The position numbers and the translations under genes are program-made. The notes under the pieces are model-generated. The model did no database searches, was not told where the DNA came from, and saw nothing but the letters and a program-made list of their open reading frames with translations. This document shows, one piece after another, positions 1 to 10,577 of a stretch of 28,107 nucleotides of DNA. Numbering within the stretch: the first letter of the stretch is position 1; every line of letters begins with the position of its first letter. Location: positions 1,817 to 29,923 of the forward strand of contig CAUDNR010000530.1 in assembly GCA_958430865.1 (NCBI GenBank). Reading direction: 5' to 3'. The DNA is from Entrophospora sp. SA101. Lineage: Eukaryota > Glomeromycota > Glomeromycetes > Entrophosporales > Entrophosporaceae.

Positions 1-145
1 TTATAATTTTTTGTGTACAAGTCGGGTTCGGGTTGAGATTTTTATAATTTTTTTGTGTACAAGTCGGGTTCGGGTTGCCAATTATAAATTTGTTCGGGTT
101 CGAGTTGGGTATTTATTCAATTATGATGACCCGTGCAGGCCTCTA
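1..145 (+). mobile_element. hAT-type transposon end (left-arm copy, partial)
   Basis: Mirror image of 27573-27717. It holds subterminal repeats built on CGGGTTCGGGTTG and closes with the terminal sequence GACCCGTGCAGGCCTCTA at 128-145. By symmetry the transposase would lie left of the window on the plus strand. Repeats of this CCCGAACCCG kind next to a terminal GCCTGCACGGGTC are typical of hAT ends. Confidence 0.65.
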
Positions 146-560
146 ATCTAAATCCGGGTTACATTATTTAACCAAACATCTGGATTTGCATCTATCATTG
201 CTTATTTAGTAAGGCTCTTATTTCTTGGATCTTGTATGATTTGCTATCTTCATTTAAATATTTCAAAACTTTACTAATCAAAGTAGGTATAGTTCTTTTT
301 TTTTAGTTCTTTTCTTAACTTGCAATGTGAGTTGCTAATTGAGATAGTGGGTTTGAATGAAGATTTGATTTGTTGATCATCTTACACTTAATATTTACAT
401 GTGGATTGTTGTCAGCATATGGGGTGATGATTTATAGGTGCAGGATAATATCTGTGTCCAACCTCAACCCTGATCATAGGTTTCAGATTTAATGAAAATT
501 TTCCTTTCACAAATAAGCAAGAGTCATGCAATTGCATGCCTTGAATCTGTGAAATTTTTT
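146..560. other. AT-rich stretch, no gene seen
   Basis: No convincing coding frame, RNA gene or repeat is visible here. The mirrored segment is 27158-27572. It separates the hAT end from a broken Cys-rich reading frame. Confidence 0.5.
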
Positions 561-713
561 CTACAGACAAGGCCAATTGAACAGATCAGAAGGTTTTGGA
601 CAAGCAAGAGCTTTAGCACTCTTTTTGACAGCATTACAATTCTGACAAACTCCAGGGCATTGCTCCCCCCTAAATTTAATTGCATCACTGTATAATTGGG
701 GTGAGTAGGCAAA
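561..713 (-). pseudogene. Cys-rich coding fragment, left copy
   Basis: Read on the minus strand this gives about 50 codons of protein-like sequence including AIKFRGEQCPGVCQNC, a CxxxCxxC pattern that could bind a metal. The frame closes at a TAG and is bounded upstream by an in-frame TAA, with no ATG. It is therefore a fragment, a lone exon or a decayed transposon gene. Longer frames that overlap it on both strands look like shadows. I do not recognise a family. The identical copy is at 27005-27157. Confidence 0.3.
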
Positions 714-867
714 TTAACCTTTGCATACCAGGGAAGATGAGAATAATCATGATGTTTTAAATATTTGAGACTTGAAGTAATAATATTCAACATCTGTAAA
801 TAAATTTCTAATAATCAAACTGATAATTTTCTAATGTTCCCAGAGCAGTTTTCCATATGCGAGTGTA

Positions 868-1050
868 AGGTTGTGGCAAAACCTCCTTAGTAATTGCCGA
901 AACCATGGCAAAATATATTAAATCTTATCAAAAATCCTGTTGAAACTATGCTGAAATGGCAAAACTTTGCCAAAACTCTAATAAACAATTAATGTGTAAT
1001 CTTCCAAAACCCTGCTGATTGATTTCTGGAGGAGTTTCGGCAAACAACCT
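868..1050. mobile_element. MITE with TA target duplication, left copy
   Basis: A 183-bp element with imperfect terminal inverted repeats. The left end reads AGGTTGTGGCAAAACCTCC and the right end, reverse complemented, reads AGGTTGTTTGCCGAAACTCC. TA dinucleotides sit directly outside both ends (866-867 and 1051-1052), as expected for Tc1/mariner-type insertions. There is no coding capacity. The interior repeats GGCAAAAC-like words. It sits in the 3' flank of the membrane-protein gene and recurs at 26668-26850. Confidence 0.6.
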
Positions 1051-1351
1051 TATGTTTCCTTAATATTAAAACATCGGATGTGTTCAGTGAGTGTTATAAA
1101 TTAAACAGAAAAATTCATGTAACAATTTTTTCTGTGATAGAAAAATTATGTATTTTTTTATGAATAATAATAAATACCATAATGAATTTTTGTTTCATTC
1201 CTTTATAATTTTACAATACAAGCAAGTACTAACTGATAAAAATTGTTTGTTCATAACAATATGTAAAAAATTTTTATTGTATATATTTTAAATAAAACAT
1301 AATACATTGATTGGTTAATATGAATGTCTTGAAATAACCTGTTTTTCTATA

Positions 1352-4300
1352 CTAAATATTAATGACACCTTTATTATCATTGTCATCTTTATCATCATTA
1401 TCATCTTTATTATTATTGTTATCAATATTTTCAATGCCAAGAACAGGTGAATTTTTGTTGATTGGCAACAATGATGCTTTTTTATCTGTTTTAATATTTA
1501 TGATTACATTGTATAATCTGGTAATAATGTTATTAGCAATAATAACTGAACTTGTTATCAAAGTTAAGAATGGAATTATGTCATATGATATTATAGAGTT
1601 TATATAGATAACCTTTAAAAAAAATAACAAATCTTTTTTTAGTTGAATTATTTAAAGAATTGAATTAATTATAATTTAAATGACCAACCTGAATAATAAA
1701 TTGTGGTATATCTTCAATAAAAAAATTTGTTAAACTGCACCAAAATATTAATGATAAAGAATTTGATGAAAATGGTGCAGAAAATGGTTTCAATCCAGCC
1801 ATTTTTGATGATAATATCAACAATGTATCAACTTCTGTACTTGAAATTACTGTAAAGATTGCCAGAATGTTTACATATTTTTTAAACCATTCATAGAATT
1901 CTTGATTGTTACTGATCTCTTTAATGACTATAAAAATGCTTGATATAGAATTAAATGTAACTGATAATATCAAGATAATTATACTAAAAATAAAATTTTA
2001 AAAATCAATTAATTTATCAATTTATCAATTATTCAGCCAATAAAATTATTAATAAGATACCTTGGTATAAATAATTGTGGGATATTTTTACCATTATTGA
2101 CTATAAATGAAATGTCCAATATAAAATCAGTAAGAATCAAAAAAAATTTCAAAATAACAATATTGTTACCCTAAAAATTATTAAATATTTATTAGCATAC
2201 ATACAATAAAAATAATTTTAACATTAATTAGATGTTATGTACCTCTGGATATTTTTTATGTGAATACCCAATCAATATTATTATAATTATAATCATTATT
2301 GGAATGATTATTAAACCAATTTTAAACTCTTCCAAAAGATCATATAAATTTCCTATTAAATAAAATATATTTGATCAATATTGAATTGCATATATAAATC
2401 ATATTTATGTTGTATTTATTACTTGAAAATATAAATCCATGATTCTCATCAATAAAACTTGTATGATTGTTTTTTGATATTCCAGTGATGAATTTATTTT
2501 TAATCAATATGTTTAAATTATTTAAGATTTGGGCAGCATTAATTTTCTGCAAATCTTCTTCATTGTTATTAGATTTTAAGATTTTAAATGATAACAATAA
2601 AGTAAATGGTGAAACTGTGTAATCCATTTGATCCTTAATGAAATTCAAATGAATTGGATCGATTGGTATTGTATTAGCTAATCCAATTGTTAAATTCTTA
2701 ATGAAATTTAATTTATTTGTTGAATCCAGACTATTGAATAAGTTTGTTCCTTTGGAATTGAGTCTCAAATTACCATTTACTGAATCTAATTAACAAATAA
2801 TTAATTATTAAAAAAAGGTTTTATTAACTTAATCTAAAAAATTTATCAGAATATTGAATACTTCATTACCTGAATATTGAATTTCTGGATTATCTTTAAA
2901 GACAATAAATTTATAAACATTTTGATAATAACACTTTAATTTATTCATTTAAACTGATTCGCAATTATTTAAATAAATTTACCTGTAGTAAATTTCCACA
3001 CATTTTCAAGAATTCCTGTTAATGGTTGGTCAGTGGAAAATTTAATCAATGCACCATTATCAACTATTACATAATAGCTTGTGTTAGGAAGATTAAATGT
3101 GCTTGTTAATACTTGAATGGTCAAGCTTTTTTTATCATCACTTATTTTACAATATTCTGAATTAGCTGAGAATGATTGCCTGAAAATATCTTGATCATTA
3201 TTATTTATCTGATAGATAGAAATATTATTAACAGTTGGAACAATTGGTAAATTATATGTTATATTTATTTCTTCACTTGCTAATTTTATTATTCCATTTA
3301 TTGGTGGATAAGTAGATTCAATATTTGGATTAATATATCCTTTATCTAATAATAAAATCATTAAATTAGATATATTAAATCAGAAATCAATATTTTATAT
3401 AAATGTAAAATGTTTTTACCATCTGGTAGAAGTTTAGGAACTTCAGTTGTAATAAATTGCCAATTCTTATTATCATTTTCATTAGGTATAATTGCAATAA
3501 ATGTATTATTTTGGATAAATGTTCCATGATTCGAACCCTGAGCAAATGATGAAACTGTCAAATTATTTGGCAGATCTATAGTTGATTTTAACTTCAATTC
3601 ATTATCTAATAAATATCCATAAGTTATGTATTTAGCACTATATGTTTCACTTGGTAATATAACATTGAGTAAAAATCCACCATAAAATAATGTATCAATT
3701 GTCAAATCAGCAACATTTTGAATTTGGTCAAATTCTAATGGTTCAGTTCCTGTAATAGCACTAACAAATAAATAATAGTAGGTTAATATTTATCAAGATA
3801 ATAATAGTATTGTGTAATAATCATAAACCCACCCATTTAATGAAAATGAAATTTTTGTCCAATAAATTTTAGGGATTCCACTTTTAAATAAACCCAAAAC
3901 ACAATTATATACCGAATTAGCAAATCCTGTGCCACAAATTTGATATGCAAATACTAAATCTATATATGTGGTTTGATATATCAGGAATGGTCCAACAGTT
4001 TCATCTTTATATATTAAAGTGACATACATAGATAATGATGGTTGATTTGGTTCAATGTTTTTTGTACTATTATCATTTTCAATGACTGTAGTGTTAGCAA
4101 TTACAACTCCAAATCTACCATTTAAAGCTGTAAAGATGCTAGCAGATTTTAGTGTGTCACCATATTCAATTGGTGCTTGAGCAATAATTCCACTTTTCAA
4201 ATTGATGATCTCTCCATTTTCATTTCTAAAAATATTTGTAAATATATATTTATATTAAAAAATTGTTAGAATTATTTGAATTTATAAAATCAAAGAAACA

Positions 4301-4966
4301 ATAATTACAGCAAACTGAAATAAATCCATTGAAAATCATTTGAATCTGTTTTGCGGTTAAACATTAAAAATCCTCCATTAAAATCTCCACTTTCTCTAAA
4401 AATAAATGTATTATAAAGTTTACCATTTAAAGAAGGTGATTTTTCTATGTAGAATTTACTGAATTGGATTTAATAAATTAGCTTAATTAAAAATCAAAAG
4501 CTATTTTTTTAAATTAATCATAATAAATTATTTACTTGATGAATTCTCCATTTTTAGATAATAAATTTCCATAAGTTGCAGATGAATTGACATCAGTAGA
4601 ATTCATATAAACTATCACAGCATATTTTGGTGAAAGTTTATGTATTCTCACAATAATTTTGTCCTCATTTATTGCATAACAAAAATTAAACTCAGGTATT
4701 GGATATGTCTGGGTGGAAGTTTCTATTGCTCCATTAGCATGAATAACCCTAACATAAAATTTTGGTTCAAGGCATGTTTTGTTAATGGGTTTAACCATAT
4801 AAATAACTAGAGTTCCATCAATATAAAACAAAGTATTAAATAATTGAAGGCCAGGTTCATTATCATTGTATGAAGCTACATTATAAGAATTTACATGTTG
4901 ATAATTTAGAAAAGTTATAGATGAAAATATTAATAATGCTATTAGACTAAATTTTTTTCCAGCCAT
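1352..4966 (-). CDS. Multi-exon secretory-pathway membrane protein, left copy
   Basis: Eleven exons on the minus strand: 4536-4966, 4309-4458, 3833-4225, 3420-3760, 2983-3345, 2870-2893, 2423-2785, 2243-2352, 2061-2170, 1689-1983 and 1352-1612. All junctions are GT-AG and in phase, giving 946 residues. The N-terminus MAGKKFSLIALLIFSSITFL is a signal peptide. Residues about 30-690 form an Asn-rich, glycosylation-prone ectodomain. Exon 5 (residues about 440-559) resembles an SbsA/Big_5-like Ig fold, ending in VWKFTT. Hydrophobic segments follow at about 700-718, 729-749, 763-783, 799-820, 838-866 and 872-888, then an Asn/Asp-rich acidic tail. The motif EDIPQFIIQ at about 852-860 recalls the E-x-PQ-x3-Q pattern of XK-related proteins, but this is weak. 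The fourth intron is an ordinary 74 bp here. The ATG follows an AT-rich leader. A surface receptor or sensor is a guess; the family is not identified. Confidence 0.8.
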
Positions 4967-5671
4967 AAATATTATAATTTGTTCTAACTATTTGAAGGAA
5001 AGATAATCAAAATCAAAAGTCAAAAAGGTCATAAGAAAATACAAATACTATAAGTCACAATTATGTAAAAAATGATTGTACATATATATAATTCACCAAC
5101 AACATGATTATTATTGTGAAATTACTAAATTTATCTGTGTAAAATCAAAAAAACGAATATTGGCAACTGATTAAATAAATAAATCCTATGGGTTGTTGGC
5201 AGAGAATAGTAATTAATTCCCTTTCTAGAACCTTAGAATATGCAGGAATATTGTACAAACATAAGTACAATTATCATTACCAAAAATGGTTAAAAATGGT
5301 TTGTACTATACCCACTGCATGAAATTATACTGTACTCAATCTAATACTAACACAACCACTCTAGAATCTTATAATAATATCTTTTGCATAATAAAATTTT
5401 TTCAATCAAAATGGAATTTTATAGAAAAAATCACAATTTAATCAAATCATTCTTACATATTTTTTACCAGGGTAAACAAATAACGCTTTAAGAAAATCTT
5501 GACATGAAGTTGGACATTTGTTATATATGATGACATACATGTCTCAACTTTTGGATTAATAATAAATTTAGCTTGCGATAGCCAAGTAATATTCATTCCA
5601 GACAATTTTAATGCTTTTTAGGTAGAATTTAAATCTGCGTAACAGATTTGGTTTTTTTGAGTAGTTATTAA
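4967..5671. promoter_or_regulatory. Upstream region of the membrane-protein gene
   Basis: About 700 bp of AT-rich DNA without a supported gene. It is the start of a roughly 2-kb interval between two divergently transcribed genes, so it should contain the promoter of the minus-strand membrane-protein gene. No defined operator or box can be assigned. The mirrored interval is 21934-22638. Confidence 0.35.
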
Positions 5672-6037
5672 TTTATTTATTGTTTTTCATACTATTACTT
5701 TAAATGGGATTTCAAACAAAGATATTTGAAGTGTAAATTTAAGGCTATTTATTTTTCCTATTATAATTATGGTACATATAATAAGAGAATTAATCGAATC
5801 ATTCAAGCAAGATGTGATGCAGACACAATTAATGGTGCAAGATGCAATCCGTACAAGACATATTCATTTGCCACAACAGAAAGTATTTCTATACTTGTAA
5901 GATCATTTATAAATTAAAAGAATACAGTAATATATAGATATTATTCTTATGATGATAGGAATGATTATAATGATATCAGGAAAAGAGGAAATGAATATGA
6001 AGTGACAAATATTGGGTATTTTATACATAACTATTAA
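5672..6037 (+). pseudogene. Tyr-rich reading frame broken by one TAA, left copy
   Basis: One frame stays open from 5672 to 6037 apart from a TAA at 5915-5917. The first part includes the protein-like stretch IQARCDADTINGARCNPYK. The part after the stop includes YRYYSYDDRNDYNDIRKRG, so coding character continues across the stop. No ATG precedes it, so it is either an internal exon with the stop lying in an intron, or a decayed gene. It lies in the divergent region between the two main genes. No family is recognised. Mirror at 21568-21933. Confidence 0.35.
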
Positions 6038-6233
6038 TATTTTGAAATTTGGCTTATGTGATTCTAAAGATAATAATCATATATATGGATCAATTCCTTA
6101 TAATAAAAGTCAAAAATTTTCCAACACAACCTTTCAAGCGATTAAAAACGACTTTATAAGAAACACTTTGACACGACTAACCATTACTGTTGAGCTTGCT
6201 TTATTCTACGTGTTAGTTGGAATAAAACCTTAA
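6012..6233 (+). other. Weak ORF, left copy
   Basis: An open frame of 73 codons starting from a TTG rather than an ATG and overlapping the previous broken frame in another phase. It ends with a hydrophobic stretch (TITVELALFYVLVGI) that could be a membrane segment. It could be a 3' exon linked to the fragment upstream. There is no family match. Mirror at 21372-21593. Confidence 0.2.
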
Positions 6234-6400
6234 AGTAAATGTAAAAAAAAAGTGACCTTTACAGCCTGGCATAGATTAACAAATAATTAGGCCAGTCTCC
6301 TATTTTAATAGTTGTTAGGGAGCCCTAGTCTGGCTCTAAAAATTTTATTATGATTGAAAAAGTCATTGTTAAAAGAAAAACAACGAAAACTTTTTTTTTA

Positions 6401-6631
6401 CTATGTATCTTGAATCATTAATACATTCAAGTGGACGATAAAAATTTTACTCGTGTAATGGTTATAATGAATGACACTTGATATATATAAAGATATTAAG
6501 CCAAAATATTTGTCAAGGTATCCAAAATCGTTGAAATAATTATTATTTGTAAACTGCGAGCAGCTAATTGGTGCGAACACATATGTTGCAGTATATTGTT
6601 TATTTAGGAAAATATTATTATTATCATTCAT
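6401..6631 (-). other. Weak Asn/Tyr-rich ORF, left copy
   Basis: A 76-codon frame with an ATG (MNDNNNIFLNKQYTATYVF) on the minus strand. It has aromatic-rich composition and no recognisable domain. It could be a small gene or chance in AT-rich DNA. The identical copy is at 20974-21204. Confidence 0.2.
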
Positions 6632-6831
6632 TATTGTTATATTATAATTTGCGATTTATTATACGTGTAATTGATATTAATTTTAACAAATGGGTAAAAT
6701 TTTTTGAAAATAACTATTAGACCATCTTCCCACCCTGTAATCTGGAAAATTATAAAATTTTTTGATTTGTAGCCTATTGATTATAAATAAAGCAATTGTT
6801 GGTGATACCATGCATGTAGAGTTTTGCCGAT

Positions 6832-6865
6832 GCTGTGACCCAAACTAAGAGTTTTGAGTTACAGC
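6832..6865. repeat. Hairpin upstream of GTPase gene, left copy
   Basis: GCTGTGACCCAAA is followed by TTTTGAGTTACAGC, forming an imperfect stem of about 12 pairs with an 8-base loop. It lies some 180 bp upstream of the GTPase start in a locally GC-rich patch containing GGCCGGCC. It could be the tip of a degraded foldback element or a regulatory structure. Mirror at 20740-20773. Confidence 0.4.
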
Positions 6866-6970
6866 GGCCGGCCCATTGAATCTTTATTTATAAATTGTCG
6901 AATGTTCACTATCGAGTTTTTATATCTTTCTTTAATTCTCATATTAAGAAATTCCAAAATAACCATTTAT

Positions 6971-6994
6971 AATAATAATAATAATAATAATAAT
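6971..6994. repeat. (AAT)8 microsatellite
   Basis: Eight perfect AAT units, about 50 bp upstream of the GTPase start codon. The copy in the other arm has the same number of units (20611-20634), which is notable because such tracts usually drift quickly. Confidence 0.9.
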
Positions 6995-7044
6995 AGATTT
7001 TTTATAAATATACGGTGGCTATTTTTTCAAACGTATAAACAAAA

Positions 7045-8836
7045 ATGAAAAACGGAGAAAAAAAGAACAGCCAAGTTAGTCATATATAAATTTGTTTATC
7101 ACCTCTTTCTTCTCTTTTTTAATAATAATAAAACTCTAAATTATATTGATTTTTGTAATACTTTTCTTCCAGCTAACTGAAAACAAAAAATGTATTCTGG
7201 CTATTGGGAGATCAGGGAACGGAAAAAGTTTTACGGCAAAAATTCTTGGAGCAGATGATGCGATAGTATCTGATGGTGCAGATTCATGTACCAAAGGAAC
7301 CATGTTATATACTTGTGGAGATAATGGTTTCCTATACATTGATACGCAAGGTTTTGATGACTCCGAAGGAGTGAAGGGTGGCGATGCTCAAACGGCTTTA
7401 TCGATTCTCAAAACTATGAATGAAAATGGTATCACTAAACTACACACAATTCTTTGGTTTGTTGTTCCTGAAACTCGTAAACTCGGATCTTTAGTTCGTC
7501 AAGCAAAATTCATCGAATCACTTGCCCAATATTATGATGGCAATGTTTGGGATAATGTGATTATTGTTATGAAAGGTCAAAAGTCATCCAAATCGGCTTC
7601 CCAAGGTCCAATTGAAGCAGCAAAAGAAGTATCAAAAAAAAATTACGAAAATAAAAATATTAAGGTTTTTCATATTTCTTTATATGAATATCTTGATACA
7701 GATACATACGAAACTTTTGATGATGATACACTTAATAAAATGGGGTAAATAAATAATTTTTATGTTAATTGTTCAAAAGTTATTTTATAGCGATTAAAAA
7801 AAAATCTTTTTTTTATCTTAAAATTAGGATTTTCAAAAAAACGGAACCAAAAAAAATCTTAAATCGGTATATTGAATTAATGAAAGGCCATGATCAACAT
7901 CTTGTTACAATTCTATTTAAGGAAGCAAAATGCTTAAAATGTCCAGAAGAGAATGATCCAAGATTAACAATTTCCAATTGTCATGGTGAATCGGAAAGAA
8001 AACATGAACATCCTAAAAACGTTCATACTGGAAATACTTATAAAAAGCATTCTCTTGGCCTTTCTGGTTACCATCCAGGTAATTTAGTAAAACATCATCC
8101 TGGTGGGAAAATTAAAATACATAAATTTAGTTCCGTTACACCATGTCATACTGGTCAAAAAATTGAATACCATCCTAATGAAAATTCGGTGCATCCATTA
8201 GTAGCAGTAGGACACCAGTATGAAACTAATGATAATAACGTACTTCCAGTAATTGCAAGAGCTTTAACATTTTCACTTGTTAATCTACAGAGAACTGTTC
8301 ATACTCCAAAAATTCATGGATGTTGTGGTTGGGGAGAAGGTTCAGATGGCTGTTCTTATGCTTGTTGTAAACAATCAAAGGGCAGTATTGGATGTAGAGA
8401 AAAATATAATTGTTGCAATAATTTCGAACCTTGTGTAAAAAAACATGATTGTTGTAATCAGATAGTAGGAGCAGACACTAATGGATGTGAAACAGTTTAT
8501 GATTGTTGTCAACGAGAAGATAATAGTGAAGGCTGCAGAGATCGTCATGACTGTTGCAGACAAATGACAAAGTGTAGGAAGAAATATGATTGTTGTGGAG
8601 TTGATTCTAATAATGGTAATAACGGTTGTAGAGATTATTATTCATGTTGTGGCATTGAAGTTGGTAACAATATTGGTTGTACACCTGTTTGCAATGGTTG
8701 CTCTAATGATTTAAATTCTCCCGGGTGTATGGAAATTTGTAAATTTTGTCATAAAGATCCTCAAGAGGGATCTTGTACATCAAATTTTTATAAACATGAT
8801 TTCGGACCTGATGTTCCTGAACCAGTTATCTGGTAA
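7045..8836 (+). CDS. AIG1-like GTPase with His-rich and Cys-repeat C-terminus, left copy
   Basis: Three exons, 7045-7074, 7173-7744 and 7828-8836, give 536 residues. The short first exon (MKNGEKKNSQ) was chosen because its ATG has an A-rich leader, its GTTAGT donor is in phase and the next acceptor is TTCCAG. Residues 22-29 are the P-loop GRSGNGKS. SCTKGT at about 48-53 fits the G2 threonine of AIG1/GIMAP GTPases, and DTQG at 67-70 is G3. The usual TRxD/NKxD G4 box is replaced by VMKGQK, so nucleotide specificity is uncertain. Residues about 253-330 are His-rich with repeated HPG and HTG units. Residues about 366-517 contain eight Cys-Cys pairs in a GCxxx[YH]xCC-like repeat, plausibly metal-binding or disulfide-linked. 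There is no signal peptide, so the protein is probably cytosolic. It is divergent from the membrane-protein gene. A role in fungal innate immunity or metal sensing is speculation. Confidence 0.85.
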
Positions 8837-9143
8837 AGATTTATAAGTTTAAACAAAGAGTGTTAATATTTCTTGGTTGATTGGATGCCAAGTAGATAGC
8901 ATTCAGAAAGGAACATTAACGCATAATTCAGATGACATTTAATATACATTTGTTATTAGGATTATATTTTATATGTATAAACTAAAGAAAATAATAAAAT
9001 ATAATTTTATTAAATACTTTATATCCATATATACACCTGCAATGTCGATTAATAAAAATTCGCAATTTAATTATACATGCAGTCCAAATAGTTTTTGTCA
9101 ACGATAAAAAAAATTTCTCTTAACGTTCATTTCATTACTTAAA
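8837..9143. other. 3' flank of GTPase gene
   Basis: AT-rich DNA with ATAAAA/AATAAA-like polyadenylation words around 8990-9010. No gene is seen. Mirror at 18462-18768. Confidence 0.4.
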
Positions 9144-9275
9144 ATGAATGACAAAGACAAAAACACAATATTCGTAATAAAGAAAGTGTTAAGTTTAGAG
9201 ACCTAGCGTCGAATAATAATATTATTGGTAGTAGTTGCACTTGCTGCCATCATTTTGTCAAATATTGAAGGTTAA
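9144..9275 (+). pseudogene. Short ORF with in-frame TAG, left copy
   Basis: An ATG opens MNDKDKNTIFVIKKVLSLET, then TAG at 9204-9206. The same frame continues with RRIIILLVVVALAAIILSN and ends in TAA. The second half looks like a positively charged membrane anchor or signal peptide. The stop either kills a small membrane protein gene or is removed by unrecognised splicing. Mirror at 18330-18461, with the same stop. Confidence 0.25.
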
Positions 9276-9907
9276 AATCATTCTCATAATACCAAACTTC
9301 ATCGTCTAATCTCACTGTCAAATGACAATTCAGATCTACCTTTTGAACCAATCATTATTCCATTAAAATCTTTAAGTTTTTTTTGTGTTCTAGTGTCATT
9401 TAAAAACTTAAATGATTATTTTCTGGCGTTTAGGAGGCATTGTTGAACTTTACTTTTATGTTTCAATAATGGAAGTGAAAAATAAAAGATTACATACACC
9501 AACGCGCGTTAAAATAAATAATTCCAATTTAACTTCCTAACGTAGTAAAATCAACATACTAAAAAGGAATAAGACTTCGCAACAAATATTTTTTTCAGAA
9601 AATCTTTAAACCTCGAGAATTCGGATATCAAAATTTTGTGAAAGGTATCTGAATATAACCACTAGATATTTGAGTGACAAAAGAAGTTTAAAGTCAAGTA
9701 TCTTTTTTCTTTTTTGGTGGTATAAAATTGATTTTTTGATTTTGAAATTAAAAAAAATTGCCTTTACTATTATAGAAATAAGATTTTTTGTACAAAATCT
9801 ACTTCATAAATTGGCGTGATTCTTCAATGATAAGACAACTTTTGTTATTTGGTAGCACGACGCGATGTAAAAATTAATATTAATAGTGTCATCTCTCGGG
9901 GACTAAA
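9276..9907. other. AT-rich interval without a gene
   Basis: No supported coding region, RNA gene or repeat. Mirror at 17698-18329. Confidence 0.4.
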
Positions 9908-10012
9908 ATGATCAATGATCCAAGACAACCACTTGGTCTTCCGGGAATTTACAAACCATCACCTAAATCCTTGCAGGAAACTCATGGGAGACACACCTTC
10001 ACTCGATGGTAG
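9908..10012 (+). CDS. Possible 34-residue peptide ORF, left copy
   Basis: A short ATG frame with balanced, protein-like composition (DPRQPLGLPGIYKPSPKSL) in a locally GC-richer patch. A Pro/Gly-rich sequence in AT-rich intergenic DNA is unlike the background, so this may be a small gene, an exon or a remnant of a lost gene. No family is recognised. Mirror at 17593-17697 on the minus strand. Confidence 0.25.
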   Translation: MINDPRQPLGLPGIYKPSPKSLQETHGRHTFTRW

Positions 10013-10081
10013 AGTTATTTATGAATGATAATCGATTGAAAGAATTAAAAACACCTGGGTTGGGTGACAGCTAACGATATT

Positions 10082-10103
10082 ATTAATTAATTAATTAATT
10101 AAT
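10082..10103. repeat. (TTAA)n microsatellite
   Basis: About five ATTA units. Present with the same length in the other arm at 17502-17523. Confidence 0.8.
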
Positions 10104-10210
10104 ATTTATATTTATATATGCATATACGACTAAATTTTTGAACTTTCCATATAATGATAATAACATAAACTTCTGCATAAAATTCCACCAACAATTATTG
10201 TTGGAATATC

Positions 10211-10577
10211 CTATTTAAGATCAAGTGACCACAATTTCCTTGCAAAAAGTATAGCGACTAATAATACTAATACCAAGTGAAAATTTCGAGCCCCATATTT
10301 AATTATTAATTTCAATGCAACATCCTCATAATCATCTATATCTTTTACATTGCCTTTAACACAACAAAATATAATAATAATGTCTGTTATTATTATATTG
10401 AATTCGTAAATTTGTCAGTGACATTGACACTTTAAGTAGAGTGCCCACAACAGTATTAAATGATGGAAAATATGTAGATTTAGAATACAGGGCCTTAAGA
10501 AAATCTACCCAAAGATATACAATTGACATTAAGTCAATATCATTGTTTTTGAAAAAAATATTAACTGTTGATTTCAT
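10211..10577 (-). CDS. Candidate small gene next to tandem repeat, left copy
   Basis: On the minus strand an ATG frame from 10577 to 10356 begins MKSTVNIFFKNNDIDLMSIV and runs 73 codons. A second open frame reaches a TAG at 10211-10213 and ends with a hydrophobic stretch, FHLVLVLLVAILF, followed by ARKLW. A GT-AG intron joining the two frames is plausible, for instance ending at TGTTAAAG, but I found no donor in the right phase for that acceptor. The start region is repeated imperfectly in the tandem array just upstream. Function unknown. Mirror at 17028-17394. Confidence 0.3.

Noticed and set aside
1362..1607. Plus-strand ORF rich in Leu/Ser
   Set aside because: It is antisense to the last coding exon of the membrane-protein gene. 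The same applies to its mirror at 26111-26356.
6258..6340. Possible 83-bp mini-element with TTTA[CG]AGCC termini
   Set aside because: The ends match at only about 12 of 17 positions and there is no clear target duplication.
8375..8563. Minus-strand ORF inside the GTPase gene
   Set aside because: It is antisense to the Cys-repeat exon and has no independent support. The same applies to the ORFs at 7136-7339 and their mirrors.
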